Under the pieces are notes generated by a model. It was given only the letters and a program-made list of their open reading frames with translations, was not told the DNA's origin and did no database searches. Both the position numbers and the translations under genes were made by a program. Below, piece by piece: positions 41,028 through 50,644 of a stretch of DNA of 64,000 nt; the stretch's first letter is position 1; every line of letters begins with the position of its first letter. This DNA is from JACRCT01 sp049841135 (GTDB lineage: Bacteria > Myxococcota > Myxococcia > Myxococcales > UBA5297). The DNA lies in assembly GCA_049841135.1 (NCBI GenBank), contig JASGHK010000004.1:1364001-1428000 (forward strand), in the 5' to 3' direction.

Positions 41028-41414
41028 CTACTGCTTCGAAGTTACCGGCCCACCCGCCCGCGCTCCCTCGAAGACACCGTTCTCCCCGCCGAAGCCATCG
41101 GCCTCGACCTCGGGCGCGTTGAGCGGCGCCGAGGTCACCACCGTGCCGTCCGGGGAGCGCCGCCAGCAGGCGACGGTCGAGACTCCGGGAGGGAGCGAGA
41201 GGTGGGCGAAGAAGAGCCCGTCGTCGCCCCGCGCCATCGTGACTCCTGCCTGCCACTCGTCGAAGGAGCCCACGAGCCGCAACTCGTCCCGGGCCCCACC
41301 GGAGCACTCGACCAGGGTCGTGCCCGGCGCCCCGGAGGGAACGGGGGCATGGGCGCGGCAGGCGGCGCCAGCGACGGCCAGGGTGGCCAGCAGCGCGAGG
41401 GTCAGTTTCTCCAA
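41028..41414 (-). CDS. Lipoprotein with CBM48/AMPK-type glycogen-binding domain
   Basis: 128 residues from TTG 41414, supported by GGAG 6 bases upstream; it overlaps the upstream stop by 13 bases. A short signal peptide ends at GAAC (Cys19), a weak lipobox. Residues about 35-115 form an E-set/CBM48-like domain: DELRLVGSFDEWQAGVTMAR, DGLFFAHLSLPPGVSTVACW. The last strand (EADGFGGENGVFEG) closely parallels the end of the anti-sigma factor at 43123 (AEDGFGETNAVLDI). It probably sits in the inner or outer membrane facing the periplasm, and may bind glucan or report on it. Confidence 0.72.
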   Translation of the reverse strand: MEKLTLALLATLAVAGAACRAHAPVPSGAPGTTLVECSGGARDELRLVGSFDEWQAGVTMARGDDGLFFAHLSLPPGVSTVACWRRSPDGTVVTSAPLNAPEVEADGFGGENGVFEGARAGGPVTSKQ

Positions 41415-42354
41415 GCGCGCTCCACACGGATGCCGAGGTACACGAAGTGCCGGGACGCGTCGAAGGAGGCCTCGCTGCTGAAGTTCATGGCGTAGCCGTA
41501 GGACCCCTCAATCCACACGCCGTCCACGACCTTCACCGACGGCGCGAACGAGGCGCGCACCAGCCAGTCCTGGCGCCCCGCCGCGAAGGCGTTGTAGTGC
41601 GCCGAGCCGCTCAGCCGCAGCGTCACGATGCCGCCCAGGTCCGCCGCGGCGGACAGCGCCGCGCTGCCGCCGGCATAGGAGTAAGCCACCTCGTCGGAGT
41701 CGTCGTAGATCCCGCGCAGCGCGAGCGAGAGCCACACCGGCCCCATCCCGGCGCCGACCGAGAGGGTCCCGGAAGCGGACCGATCGTCGATGGCCGCGCC
41801 GGACATGAGGACGAGGTGTCCGTAGCCGACGGAGCCGAACAGCTCGATCAGGAAGCGGTCCACGTACCAGCGCAGGCCCGGCGTGGCGGCGGCGCCCAGG
41901 GTGCTCGAGGCCTCGACCCCGACCACGTCCTCCACCGCCTTGCCCACGGTCAGCGGCTGCACTTCGCCGTCGAGCGAGAGCTCGCCCACAAGCCCTTCGC
42001 CAGCCGGACCCGAGTGCCCAGGGTCAGCTCGTTCGCCGCCGACATGCCTTCGGTCTTCTCGTAGAGGCCGAGCGCACACTCATAGCTCCCGAACAGCTTG
42101 ACCCGCGGCGAGACCGAGAGGTCCACCGCCAACGCCGGCACCAGCAGGCCCTGGAAGGACGACCCCATTCCCGCGCCGAGGAAGAGGTCGCTTCCCCACC
42201 CGGCCCCCAGCCGGAGCGACGGTCGAACCTGGTAGGGCACCTCGTCCGCGTGGGCCGGGGACGCCACGATCCCGGAGGCACACGCGAGGGCCAAGGCGAG
42301 CACCGTGGCCGGCGTTCGCCCCCGCCCAGGCCTGAGGCATCCCAGCGAATTCAC
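41402..42354 (-). CDS. Predicted outer-membrane beta-barrel protein (one frame break)
   Basis: The GTG at 42354 gives a signal peptide (RGRTPATVLALALACASGIVASPAHA); a TTG at 42375 is an alternative. The mature protein has many short amphipathic strands (PSLRLGAGWGSDLFLGAGMG, GLRWYVDRFLIELFGSVGYG, ASRHFVYLGIRVERAW), as expected of a barrel. The frame breaks near 41988-41996 (a missing base between CACAAGCCC and CTTCGCC); after repair it reads ...RLAKGLVGELSLDGEVQPLT. Corrected length 317. It is upstream of and overlaps the glycogen-binding-type lipoprotein and diverges from the sigma factor. Confidence 0.65.
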
Positions 42355-42501
42355 AGGAGCATCTTGCTCTATCAACCGCCGAACTCAAGCCTGAGCTGCG
42401 GACGGCTTCGAAGGGAGCGAGCGCGGGCGGGAACGGGCACTGTTCATCGGCGCACGCGCCCGAGTAACCTGAGTCCGTCCTTGGTCGTCCTCATCCCGGC
42501 C

Positions 42502-43126
42502 ATGGAATTCGCGATGCCCCAGGTGCTGCGCGCCATCGTGGCCGGACCGGCCGACTCGACGACCGAGCCGGAGGACCGGGCCATCGCCGAGCGGTGCCTG
42601 GCCGGCGACCGCGAAGCCTTCGCCATCCTGGTCGGGCGCCACGGGCGCGCCGTGCACGCCTTCTGCTGCCGGCTGGTCGGCGGGTCGCTCGCCGAGGAGA
42701 TCGCGCAGGAGACGCTGGCGCGAGCCTGGACGCGGCTGGGCGAGTTCCGCTGGGAGTCGAGCTTCCGCTCCTGGCTCTTCCGCATCGGGCTCAACCTGTG
42801 CCGGGACCACCTCAAGTCGGGCAAGGCCCGCGAGGACTCCGTCAGCCGCACCCCCGGTCTCCTCGACTCGCTCGACCCCTCGCCCGGCCCGGAAGACCGG
42901 GTGCTGGGCCAGGAGACGGCCAGGAACCTCGAGCGTGCGCTCGGGCAGCTGCCGCCCAAGTACCGCGAAGCCTTCGTGCTCAAGCACATCGAGAACCTGT
43001 CCTACCAGCAGATGCACGAGAATCGTCGGCATGGAGATCCCCGCGCTCAAGGTTCGGGTGCACCGCGCGCGGAACATGCTCAAGGACCTGCTCGACCAGG
43101 CCGCCGACGAGGAGGAGATCCGATGA
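42502..43126 (+). CDS. ECF-family RNA polymerase sigma factor (one frame break, probable error)
   Basis: Region 2 is visible as DREAFAILVGRHGRAVHAFC, IAQETLARAWTRLGEFRWES and FRSWLFRIGLNLCRDHLKSG; region 4 as LGQLPPKYREAFVLKHIENL and the helix LKVRVHRARNMLKDLL. The frame breaks at 43019-43024 (AGAATC); AGATC restores QQMHEIVGMEIPALKVRVHR. Corrected length 207. Start is uncertain (ATG 42502 or 42514). The stop overlaps the anti-sigma start (ATGA), the usual cotranslated arrangement. Divergent from the barrel/lipoprotein genes. Confidence 0.88.
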
Positions 43127-43794
43127 ATCGGCTCGACGATCGAATCCAGCAGCTGCTGGACGGCGAGCTGACCGCGGACGAGGAGCGCGCGCTCCGCCGC
43201 GAGCTGGCCTCGGACCCGGCCGCGATGCGCGCCCTCGCTCAGCTCGAAGGCGGCATCTCCGGGCTCTCCTCCGCAGCGGCGCCCTCCCTGCCCCCGGACT
43301 TCCAGGCGCGGGTGATGTCCCGTGTCGCGGCCCGCCCGGCGCCGCGCGTCCGCTTGGGATTCGGTGACGCCCTCCGCGATCTGCTCGCCGCCCTCGCATG
43401 GCCGCGCCTGGCGGCGATGGCCACGGCGCTCGTCCTGGTCGCCTGCGCCGCCGGCTTCCTGGGCTATCGCGCGGGAGCGCGGTCGGCGCCGACCTCCGTC
43501 GCCAGCGCCGCCCCTGCGACGCCCGCGCCGCCAGCAACCGTCTACGTCCGCTTCACGCTCACTGCGCCCGACGCGCGCATCGTCGAGCTCGCCGGCTCCT
43601 TCAACCGCTGGGGCGAGAAGAGGATCGCGCTCGTGCGCGGCACGAACGGGGCCTGGAACGCGACGGTCGAGCTGCCTCGTGGCCGGTACGAGTACGCCTT
43701 CGTCGTCGACGGCAAGCGCTTCGTGGCCGACGCGGACGCGGCGGACTTCGCCGAGGACGGCTTCGGCGAGACCAACGCCGTGCTCGACATCTGA
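43123..43794 (+). CDS. Anti-sigma factor with periplasmic glycogen-binding-type (CBM48) domain
   Basis: 223 residues. Residues 1-80 form an N-terminal cytoplasmic helical part with the zinc-less anti-sigma pattern (QQLLDGELTADEERALRREL). One membrane helix lies at about 95-115 (LAAMATALVLVACAAGFLG). After an Ala/Pro linker, residues 139-223 are an AMPK-beta/CBM48 type domain: VRFTLTAPDARIVELAGSFN, RWGEK, PRGRYEYAFVVDGKRFVADA and a final DGFGETNAVLDI. The topology puts this domain in the periplasm, so it could sense a glucan and release the sigma factor. Start overlaps the sigma stop by four bases. Confidence 0.82.
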   Translation: MNRLDDRIQQLLDGELTADEERALRRELASDPAAMRALAQLEGGISGLSSAAAPSLPPDFQARVMSRVAARPAPRVRLGFGDALRDLLAALAWPRLAAMATALVLVACAAGFLGYRAGARSAPTSVASAAPATPAPPATVYVRFTLTAPDARIVELAGSFNRWGEKRIALVRGTNGAWNATVELPRGRYEYAFVVDGKRFVADADAADFAEDGFGETNAVLDI

Positions 43795-43911
43795 TCGCGC
43801 TGCTCCGCGGGTAACCTCCGCTCGGCTTCACTCGTCAGCCAGTCACCTTGCGATGGCCCGGATGGCAGCGGCAGCGCCGCCGCCGCGGGCCTCGCTGAGA
43901 GGACTGCGCTC

Positions 43912-46900
43912 ATGCGACTCCCCCTTCGGCTGTTGTCGGCCTTCGGCGTGGCCGGGATGCTGGCGACCCTGGGCTGCGACCACCAAGTCATCAGCCCCGC
44001 AATCACGCCCGACCCGGAAGGCAAGCCCGGTCAGCCCGGCCCCGTCGCGCCCGACCTGGTGTGCGCCGAGCAGCTCTCGACGCCGCTGACCCTCTCCGGC
44101 GACGGCTTCACGCCCTTCCCGACCGAGACCCTGCAGCCGACCGTGAAGCTGCTGCTCCCCACCGTCCAGCTCAACCGGACGCGAGCGATCGACGGGACGG
44201 CGGCGAGCGGCTCCGTCACCGTGCCGGACGACGTCGACGACCCGAGCCACAGCCACGTGCGCTGGTTCAGCGAGGAGAAGATGGGCTTCGACGTCTACCC
44301 CGCCCTCGCGCTCGACCCGGGACTCTACTCGGTCACCGTGACCAACCGAGACGGGATCCACTCGGCGGAGTTCCCCAATGCCTTCGCCGCCGTGCCCCGC
44401 CCGACCATCACCCGGGTCGCCCCCGACGTCCTCTGCGTTGCGCAGGAGGACCGGCAGGTGACGCTGACCGGCACGGGCTTCCTCGACGTGGGCGGGGCGC
44501 TCCCCACCGTCCGCTTCCAGGAGAAGGACTTCGCCATCCAGTCGGTGGACGGCTGCATCGAGGTCCCCGGTCCGCACTCCGCCGGCGTGGTCCGCACCTG
44601 CACCAGCGCCACCTTCACCATCCCCAGGGGCGCCTGCCAGCCGAGCGAACCGCCCCGGCCCGAAGCCCTGACGCTGACCAACCCGGCCAGCGCGGCCTGC
44701 ACCAGCACCGACATCGCGACCATCACCCTCGTGCCGCCGCCGACCGTCCAGTCCATCGTCCCCGACCTCGTCTGTGACGCCCAGGGCAACCAACCGATGG
44801 TGGTGAACGGGACCCGCTTCCTGCAAATCGGTGCCGCGCTGCCCATCGTGACGGTCGGCGGCAAGTCCTACAGCGCGGCCTCTGCCGAGGGCTGCGAGCC
44901 CATCGCCGGCACCTTCAACGAAGGGACGATCTCCACCTGCACCCTGCTCAAGTTCACCATCCGCCAGGGCGACCTCCCCGAGGGCGACCACGCCATCGTC
45001 GTCACCAACCCGCCGCCGGCCGACTGCAGCTCGAGCGAGCTCGTAAACCTGCACGTCGCGCCCCCGCCGACGATCACCGGCCTCGGCCAGGCCGGGATCT
45101 GCACTGCCCAGGCCGACCAGACCGTCACCGTCCAGGGCAACGACTTCCTGCAGATCGGCGGCGAGTTGCCCAAAGTCACCATCGACGGCGTCGCCTACAC
45201 GCCCACCGCGGCCACCGGCTGCACCGCCATCCCCGGAACCTTCGCCGAAGGCTCGGTGCAGTCCTGCACCGGCCTGACCATCGTCGTCCCCCAGGGCGCC
45301 CTGGCCGCGGGCAGCTACCCGGTGACGGTCACCAACCCTGCGCCCGCCGGCTGTACGACCGCCGGCGCCACCGTCACGCTCGAGGTCGTCCCGCCGCCCA
45401 CCGTCACCGGGATCGCGCCCGCCAGCATCTGCAGCAACGGCGGCACGCTGACCATCACCGGCACCGACTTCGGGCCCGTCCCGACCGTCACCCTGACGCT
45501 TGCCGGCTTCCCCGACGTCACCGCCACCAACGTCAGCGTCAACGCGGCGGGCACGGCGATCACCGCGACCTTCCCCTCCGGGGCCGAGGCCGACCAGGAC
45601 TACACGCTGGTCGTCAACAACGGCTGCGACGACCCCGCGCCTCACAAGACCGTGCACGTCGTCCCCGGCCCCAAGCTCTTCTTCGCCGACCCGGAGGTCG
45701 TCTACAACGGCATCAGCACCCGCGTGACCCTCTACGTCACTTCGCTCAACCTGCCGCTCAAGTCGGTGAGCCTGACGCCCAGCGGCGGCGGCGCGCCCAT
45801 CGAGCTCGCCTCCACCGTCGACGCCAGCGGCCGCAAGGTCCAGGTGATCATCCCCGCGGACCTCGACCCCGCCACCGACGGCGATCAGCCTGTCCCGCCC
45901 GGCGAGTACGACCTCTCGCTCGCCGACCAGGTCGACTGCCCGGCACAGCTGGCCAAGGCCATCCGCGTCACCGACAGCCTGACGCTGTCGCTGCGGAGCG
46001 TGGTCCCGCCGTTCGGTTGGAAAGCTCCAACACCGACATCACCATCTACCGCGACCCCGCCTCGGCGACGCCGTTCGCCGCCGTGCCTCGCGTGTTCATG
46101 AACCCCTCCAACGCGACCGGGACCGAGCCGGCCATCCCGCTGACCGCCACCTCCTTCAGCAACGCCGATACGCTGACCTCGGTGGTGCCCAAGGGCTCGC
46201 TGCCGAACACCTATGACCTGATCGTCGTCAACCCGGACGGGGCCGTGGGCATCCTGGCCAACGCCTTCGAGGTGACCGAGCTGCCGCCTCCGGTCATCAC
46301 CAGCTCGACCCCGGCCTCCATCGTCAACGCCGCGAGCCAGCCCATCACCGTCGCCGGCACCGACTTCCGCGGCGCGGTCCTCTCCGTCGACAGCTGCGCC
46401 GACGCGACCGGCACCAAGCTCGCCAGCCCGGCGACCCTCGCCACCACCGCCGCGTCTCTGTCGTGCACCGGCAGCGCCTGCACCATCCAGGGCGTCGTCA
46501 ACGCGGCCACCCTGCCCGACGGGGCCACCTGCATCCTCAAGGTCACCAACGACGACGGCACCTGGGCCATCTACTCCGCCATCGGCGTGACCGGTCCGTC
46601 GCTCAACCTCTCGCTGCCGCGCGCCGGCAAGTCGATGAACACCGCCCGTCGGGCCCTGGTCGCGGCGGCCGGCGATGCCACGGCGGCGGCCCGCTTCGTC
46701 TATGCCATCGGCGGCGACACCGGCGCCGCGGCGGCGGCGACACCGCTGGACTCGGTCGAGTCCGCTCCGGTCGACATCTTCGGCAACATGGGCGCCTGGT
46801 CCGACCAGCGCTACAAGCTGCCCGGGCCGCGCGCGTTCGCCGCCTCGGCGCAGCTGGGCCGCTACACCTACCTGTGCGGAGGCACCGACGGCGCCGCCGT

Positions 46901-48017
46901 CCTCAAGAGCTGCGTCCGGGCGAAGATCCTCGACCCGCTGGAGACGCCGGCGCTGACCGTCGCCGACCTCCTGGTCAAGGAGACCGGCCTCGACGCCGGC
47001 TACTGGTTCTACCGGGTGTCCGCCACCTTCTCCGGCGCCGACCCGGAGAACCCGCTGGGCGAGTCGCTCCCCTCCGACGAGATCGTGGTCAAGGTCCCGG
47101 CCCTGCTCGAGAGCCGGAAGGTGCAGGTGGTGCTGTCCTGGTCCGCGCCGGTCGACTCCGCCGGTGCGCCGCTGCCCAACGTCGCGGGCTACCGCGTCTA
47201 CCGCTCCGCTGCGGTCAACGGAACCGCGAGCTCCGAGGTGCTGGTGGCGACCGTGACCGGCGCCACGCAGTGGACCGACGACGGCAGCGCCGTGGCCGGC
47301 ACCGAGACCTTCCTGCCGCTGGGCAGCACCGGCACCTGGGCGGCGCTGCCGGACCTGGGCACTGCGCGCAAGGGCCTGGGCATGACCTGGGGCGCCGACC
47401 CTGTCACCGCCGGCCGCTTCTACGTCTACGCCCTCGCCGGCAAGACCACGGCGACCACGACCACCGCCAGCTACGAGTACCTGGCCATCGACGTCCTGCC
47501 CAACGGCCACCACACGGTCGGCGCTTCGTGGACCGCCGGAACCAACTCCATCTCCGCCGGGCGCTGGCAGATCGCGGCCTTCCGCGGCGACTCGACGACC
47601 GCCACCGGCATCCACGGCTCCGACACCTACGTCTGGGCCGGCGGCGGCCTCGACGCCGCGGATAGGGACACCACCGCCGGCGCCAAGAACTTCGACGCCG
47701 GGAAGATCGCGGCGGGCGGAGACCTGGGCCTCTTCACGGTGGTCAACGGCTTCTCCAGCGGCTTCGCCGGCTACGGCTCCTGCGCCGCCAACAACCAGCT
47801 CTTCGTCTTCGGCGGGGCGAGCGCGTCGCCGAGCGCCAAGGCCAACTCCTCGGAGATCGGCACGCCGCCGGCCCTGGGCAACTGGAACGCGGGCATCAGC
47901 ATGACCGAGTCGCGCTACCTGCTGGGGAGCGCGGTCCAGAGCGCCTACATCTTCCTCGTCGGCGGCCAGACCGGCTCCGCGGCCGCGTCGAAGACCACCG
48001 AAGTCGTCATCTGGTGA
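43912..48017 (+). CDS. Large IPT/TIG-repeat lipoprotein with C-terminal kelch-like region (one frame break)
   Basis: The signal peptide ends in a lipobox at LATLGC. Five repeats start near residues 50, 175, 288, 397 and 507 with a motif like PDLVCxAQ; repeat spacing is about 110 residues, and each is an IPT/TIG fold with paired cysteines. The frame breaks at about 46017-46024; restoring one G gives VVPPFGWESSNTDITIYRDP. Further IPT-like domains follow, then a region of kelch-like repeats (FVYAIGGDTGAAAAATPLDS, YTYLCGGTDGAAVL, LFVFGGASASPSAK) and one fibronectin-III-like segment. Corrected length about 1368. Likely a surface adhesin or matrix-binding protein. Confidence 0.75.
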
Positions 48018-48044
48018 CAGGCACAGGGAAAGACGAGGACGACC

Positions 48045-48896
48045 ATGCGAAACCTCATTGCTGCTTCCGCCTGCCTCATCGCCCTGCTCGCCACCGGCTC
48101 CGCCACCGCCGCGGAGAAGAGGGCGACGACCCACAAGAAGGCCGCCACCGATTCGCCGGCAGCCGCTCTGCCGGGGCTCGACCTCACCGAGGCCAGCGCC
48201 CCCGCTCCGGCCCCGGCGACGGTGCCTGCCGGCGCACCCGAGACTTCGACGACCGCGGAGCCGGCCGGACCGACCGACTCGACGGCTGCGGCCCCGACCG
48301 CCGAGCCTGCGGCCACCGCGCTGCAGGCCAAGGACGAGTGGGCCATCTCCGACCGCGGCGCGTTACTGGCCGGAGTGAAGGCCGGCGGCTTCGTCTCCTA
48401 CACCGCGCTGCGCCCCAACGCCCGGGTCACCGCCGAGCTGGGCTACGTGCTTCCGTTCCTGTCCGGCATGTTCGCCATCCAGGCCGAGCTGGGCTACGCC
48501 GAGCCGCGCAAGTTCGGCGTCCAGTCGGACGACCCGCGAGTGCCGGGCGGCGCCTACCACTACACCCTGGTCCAGCAGCAGTTGACGGTGATGCCCACGG
48601 TGGTGGTGCGCCTGCCGATGCTCGGCCGCTTCGTCCCCTACCTCGGCGTGGGCGCGCGCATCTACCTGCTGCAGAGCACGACCCGCGGGGAGGTTTCGGG
48701 CGCGGAGATCCTCAGCACCAAGGAGCAGGACGCCAAGGTCGGCGTGGGGATCCCCATCGGCGTGCAGATCGGCCTCGGCCCCGGGCACCTGACCATCGAG
48801 CTCCTCACCGAGTGGGGCCCGCTGGAGCACACCGCGACCGGCCCGTCCAACACCGGGGCGGAGAGCCTGCAGGTCGGCTACCGGTTCCTGCTGTAG
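48045..48896 (+). CDS. Predicted outer-membrane barrel protein with Ala/Pro/Thr-rich segment
   Basis: 283 residues. Signal peptide MRNLIAASACLIALLATGSATAA; then an Ala/Pro/Thr-rich stretch of about 75 residues; residues about 110-283 contain amphipathic strands (ALLAGVKAGGFVSYTALRPN, VTAELGYVLPFLSGMFAIQA, FVPYLGVGARIYLLQSTT, GIPIGVQIGLGPGHLTIELL) and end VGYRFLL. Follows the IPT/TIG gene by 27 bases, so probably one operon. No family recognised. Confidence 0.7.
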   Translation: MRNLIAASACLIALLATGSATAAEKRATTHKKAATDSPAAALPGLDLTEASAPAPAPATVPAGAPETSTTAEPAGPTDSTAAAPTAEPAATALQAKDEWAISDRGALLAGVKAGGFVSYTALRPNARVTAELGYVLPFLSGMFAIQAELGYAEPRKFGVQSDDPRVPGGAYHYTLVQQQLTVMPTVVVRLPMLGRFVPYLGVGARIYLLQSTTRGEVSGAEILSTKEQDAKVGVGIPIGVQIGLGPGHLTIELLTEWGPLEHTATGPSNTGAESLQVGYRFLL

Positions 48897-48990
48897 CCCG
48901 TGACCCTCGAAATCGGGGCCGCCTTCTGGCTATCGTTCGGCATCCTCGCCGACGAACCGACGAAGGCGAATTCCCGATGGGAGGGTTTTC

Positions 48991-49512
48991 ATGGCGCACG
49001 TCATCGAGCACTCGAAGTCGAGCCGGGCCAGCTGCCGGGTCTGCAAGAAGAAGATCGAGAAGGGCGAGCTGAGGTTCGGGGAGGAGGCCCCCAACGCCTT
49101 CGACCCCGACGGCGGCAGCTCGTACTACTGGCACCACCTGCTGTGCGCGGCAAAGAAGAAGCCGGCCGAGCTCAAGCAGGCGATGGCGGCCTTCTCCGAG
49201 GAGATCCCCAACCGCGCGGAGATCGACGCGGCGCTCGCCGACGCCCCGCCGGACTTCCCGCATGTCGAGCGCGCGCCGACCGGCCGCAGCAAGTGCCTGG
49301 AGTGCGGCAACCCGATCGAGAAGGATGCCCTGCGCATGGCCATCGAGCGCGAGGTGGACACGGGCACCTTCAAGACCAAGAGCGCCGGCTACCTGCACCT
49401 GGCCTGCGCCGCCGCGCACCTGAAGGACCCCGAGCAGCTCAAGAAGGCCAAGGCCAACAGCCGGCTGGACGCGGCCACCAAGGCCGAGGTCGAGCAGGGG
49501 CTGCCAGGTTGA
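48991..49512 (+). CDS. Tandem PARP-type zinc-finger protein
   Basis: 173 residues with two copies of the zf-PARP pattern. Finger 1: EHSKSSRASCRVCKKKIEKG, ELRFGEE, SSYYWHHLLCAA, giving C15, C18, H49, C52. Finger 2: APTGRSKCLECGNPIEKDAL, ending YLHLACAAA, giving C102, C105, H136, C139. In eukaryotic PARP1 and DNA ligase III this module reads DNA breaks. Here there is no catalytic domain attached. It may bind nicked DNA. GGGAGGGTTTTC lies just upstream; a strong terminator follows. Residues 58-90 between the fingers are helical. Confidence 0.85.
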   Translation: MAHVIEHSKSSRASCRVCKKKIEKGELRFGEEAPNAFDPDGGSSYYWHHLLCAAKKKPAELKQAMAAFSEEIPNRAEIDAALADAPPDFPHVERAPTGRSKCLECGNPIEKDALRMAIEREVDTGTFKTKSAGYLHLACAAAHLKDPEQLKKAKANSRLDAATKAEVEQGLPG

Positions 49513-49537
49513 TCCGTTCGTAGGCTTTGAGACGCGA

Positions 49538-49570
49538 CTTCGTCTGGCGCTTCGCCGGACGAAGCTTTTT
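49538..49570 (+). terminator. Strong intrinsic terminator after the zinc-finger gene
   Basis: Stem 49538-49549 / 49553-49564 has 12 base pairs (one G-T wobble), a three-base CTT loop, and is followed by CTTTTT. It closes the zinc-finger gene transcript 25 bases after the stop. The next gene starts 25 bases after the T-run. Confidence 0.85.
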
Positions 49571-49594
49571 GAGACCCAAGCTCGCGGAGGCCCC

Positions 49595-50644
49595 GTGTTC
49601 GACGTCGTTACCCTGGGCAGCGCCACGCAGGACGTGTTCGTCAAGACCGACGCCGCGCGCATCTTCTCCACGCGCGGGCCGGAGTCTCGCTCCGAGTACC
49701 TCGGGCTGCCCTACGGCGCCAAGGTGAACGTGAGCGAGGTCCTGTTCATGACCGGCGGCGGCGCCACCAACGCCGCCGTCTGCCTCGCGCGGCAGGGCCT
49801 GAAGGCGGGGATCGTGGCTCCGGTCGGCAAGGACGACGCCGGCGCGAACATCCGGGCTCGGCTGCAGGAGGACAAGGTCGACACCTCGCTGCTGATCGAG
49901 CTGGCCGACTACGGGACGGGCTACTCGGTCATCCTCACCTCCTTCGAGGGCGACCGGACGGTGCTGGTCTTCCGCGGCGCTTCGGACCACGTCGAGCCGC
50001 AGCACCTCGACCTGACTGGCCTGGCCCGCACCCGCTGGCTCTACGTCTCCAGCCTGGGCGCCTCCGGGGCCAAGGTCTTCACGCCGCTGTTCGCCGCGGC
50101 GCGCAAGGCGGGCGTGCGCATCGCCTTCAACCCCGGCGGCTCCACCGTCGAGCAGGGAATCGCGAAGGCCGCCGACCTCCTCCAGGGCCTGGACGTGCTT
50201 CTGGTCAATCGCGAGGAGGCGCTGGCCTTCCAGGGCCGCGACACGACGATGCGCCGCGCGGCCCCCGAAGCGGAGGACGCGCTGTACACCGAGCTGCTCA
50301 AGGGCTTCCAGGCGGCGGGCGTGAAGCTCCCGGTCATCACCGACGGCTTCCGCGGCAGCTACGCGCTCTCGGGCAAGGACCGGGTGCGCTGCCCGGCCCA
50401 TCCCGTGGAGAAGGTGGTCAGCACCCTGGGCGCCGGCGATGCCTTCGGCAGCACCCTCGTCGCCGGGCTCGTCCGCTACGGGGACGCCGAGCTGGCCAAG
50501 GCCATGCGCGAGGCGTCGATCAACGCCTCCAGCGTGGTTTCCGTCTTCGGTGCCAAGCGCGGGCTGCTGGACCTGGCCGAGCTGCAGAAGCGCGCGACGG
50601 TCCCACCTACCGCCGAGACCGCGCCGCGCGTGACCCAGGTCTGA
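49595..50644 (+). CDS. PfkB-family carbohydrate kinase
   Basis: 349 residues from GTG 49595 with GGAGG 5 bases upstream. MFDVVTLGSATQDVFVKTDA and MTGGGATNAAVCLARQGL are the N-terminal PfkB signature; GAGDAFGSTLVAGLVRYGDA near residue 280 is signature 2, with Asp282 as catalytic base. ARTRWLYVSSLGASG and NPGGSTVEQG fit the ribokinase fold. Substrate not determinable (ribose, fructose-6-P, adenosine and others possible). Its 3' end overlaps the convergent Fe-S gene by 38 bases. Confidence 0.9.
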   Translation: MFDVVTLGSATQDVFVKTDAARIFSTRGPESRSEYLGLPYGAKVNVSEVLFMTGGGATNAAVCLARQGLKAGIVAPVGKDDAGANIRARLQEDKVDTSLLIELADYGTGYSVILTSFEGDRTVLVFRGASDHVEPQHLDLTGLARTRWLYVSSLGASGAKVFTPLFAAARKAGVRIAFNPGGSTVEQGIAKAADLLQGLDVLLVNREEALAFQGRDTTMRRAAPEAEDALYTELLKGFQAAGVKLPVITDGFRGSYALSGKDRVRCPAHPVEKVVSTLGAGDAFGSTLVAGLVRYGDAELAKAMREASINASSVVSVFGAKRGLLDLAELQKRATVPPTAETAPRVTQV

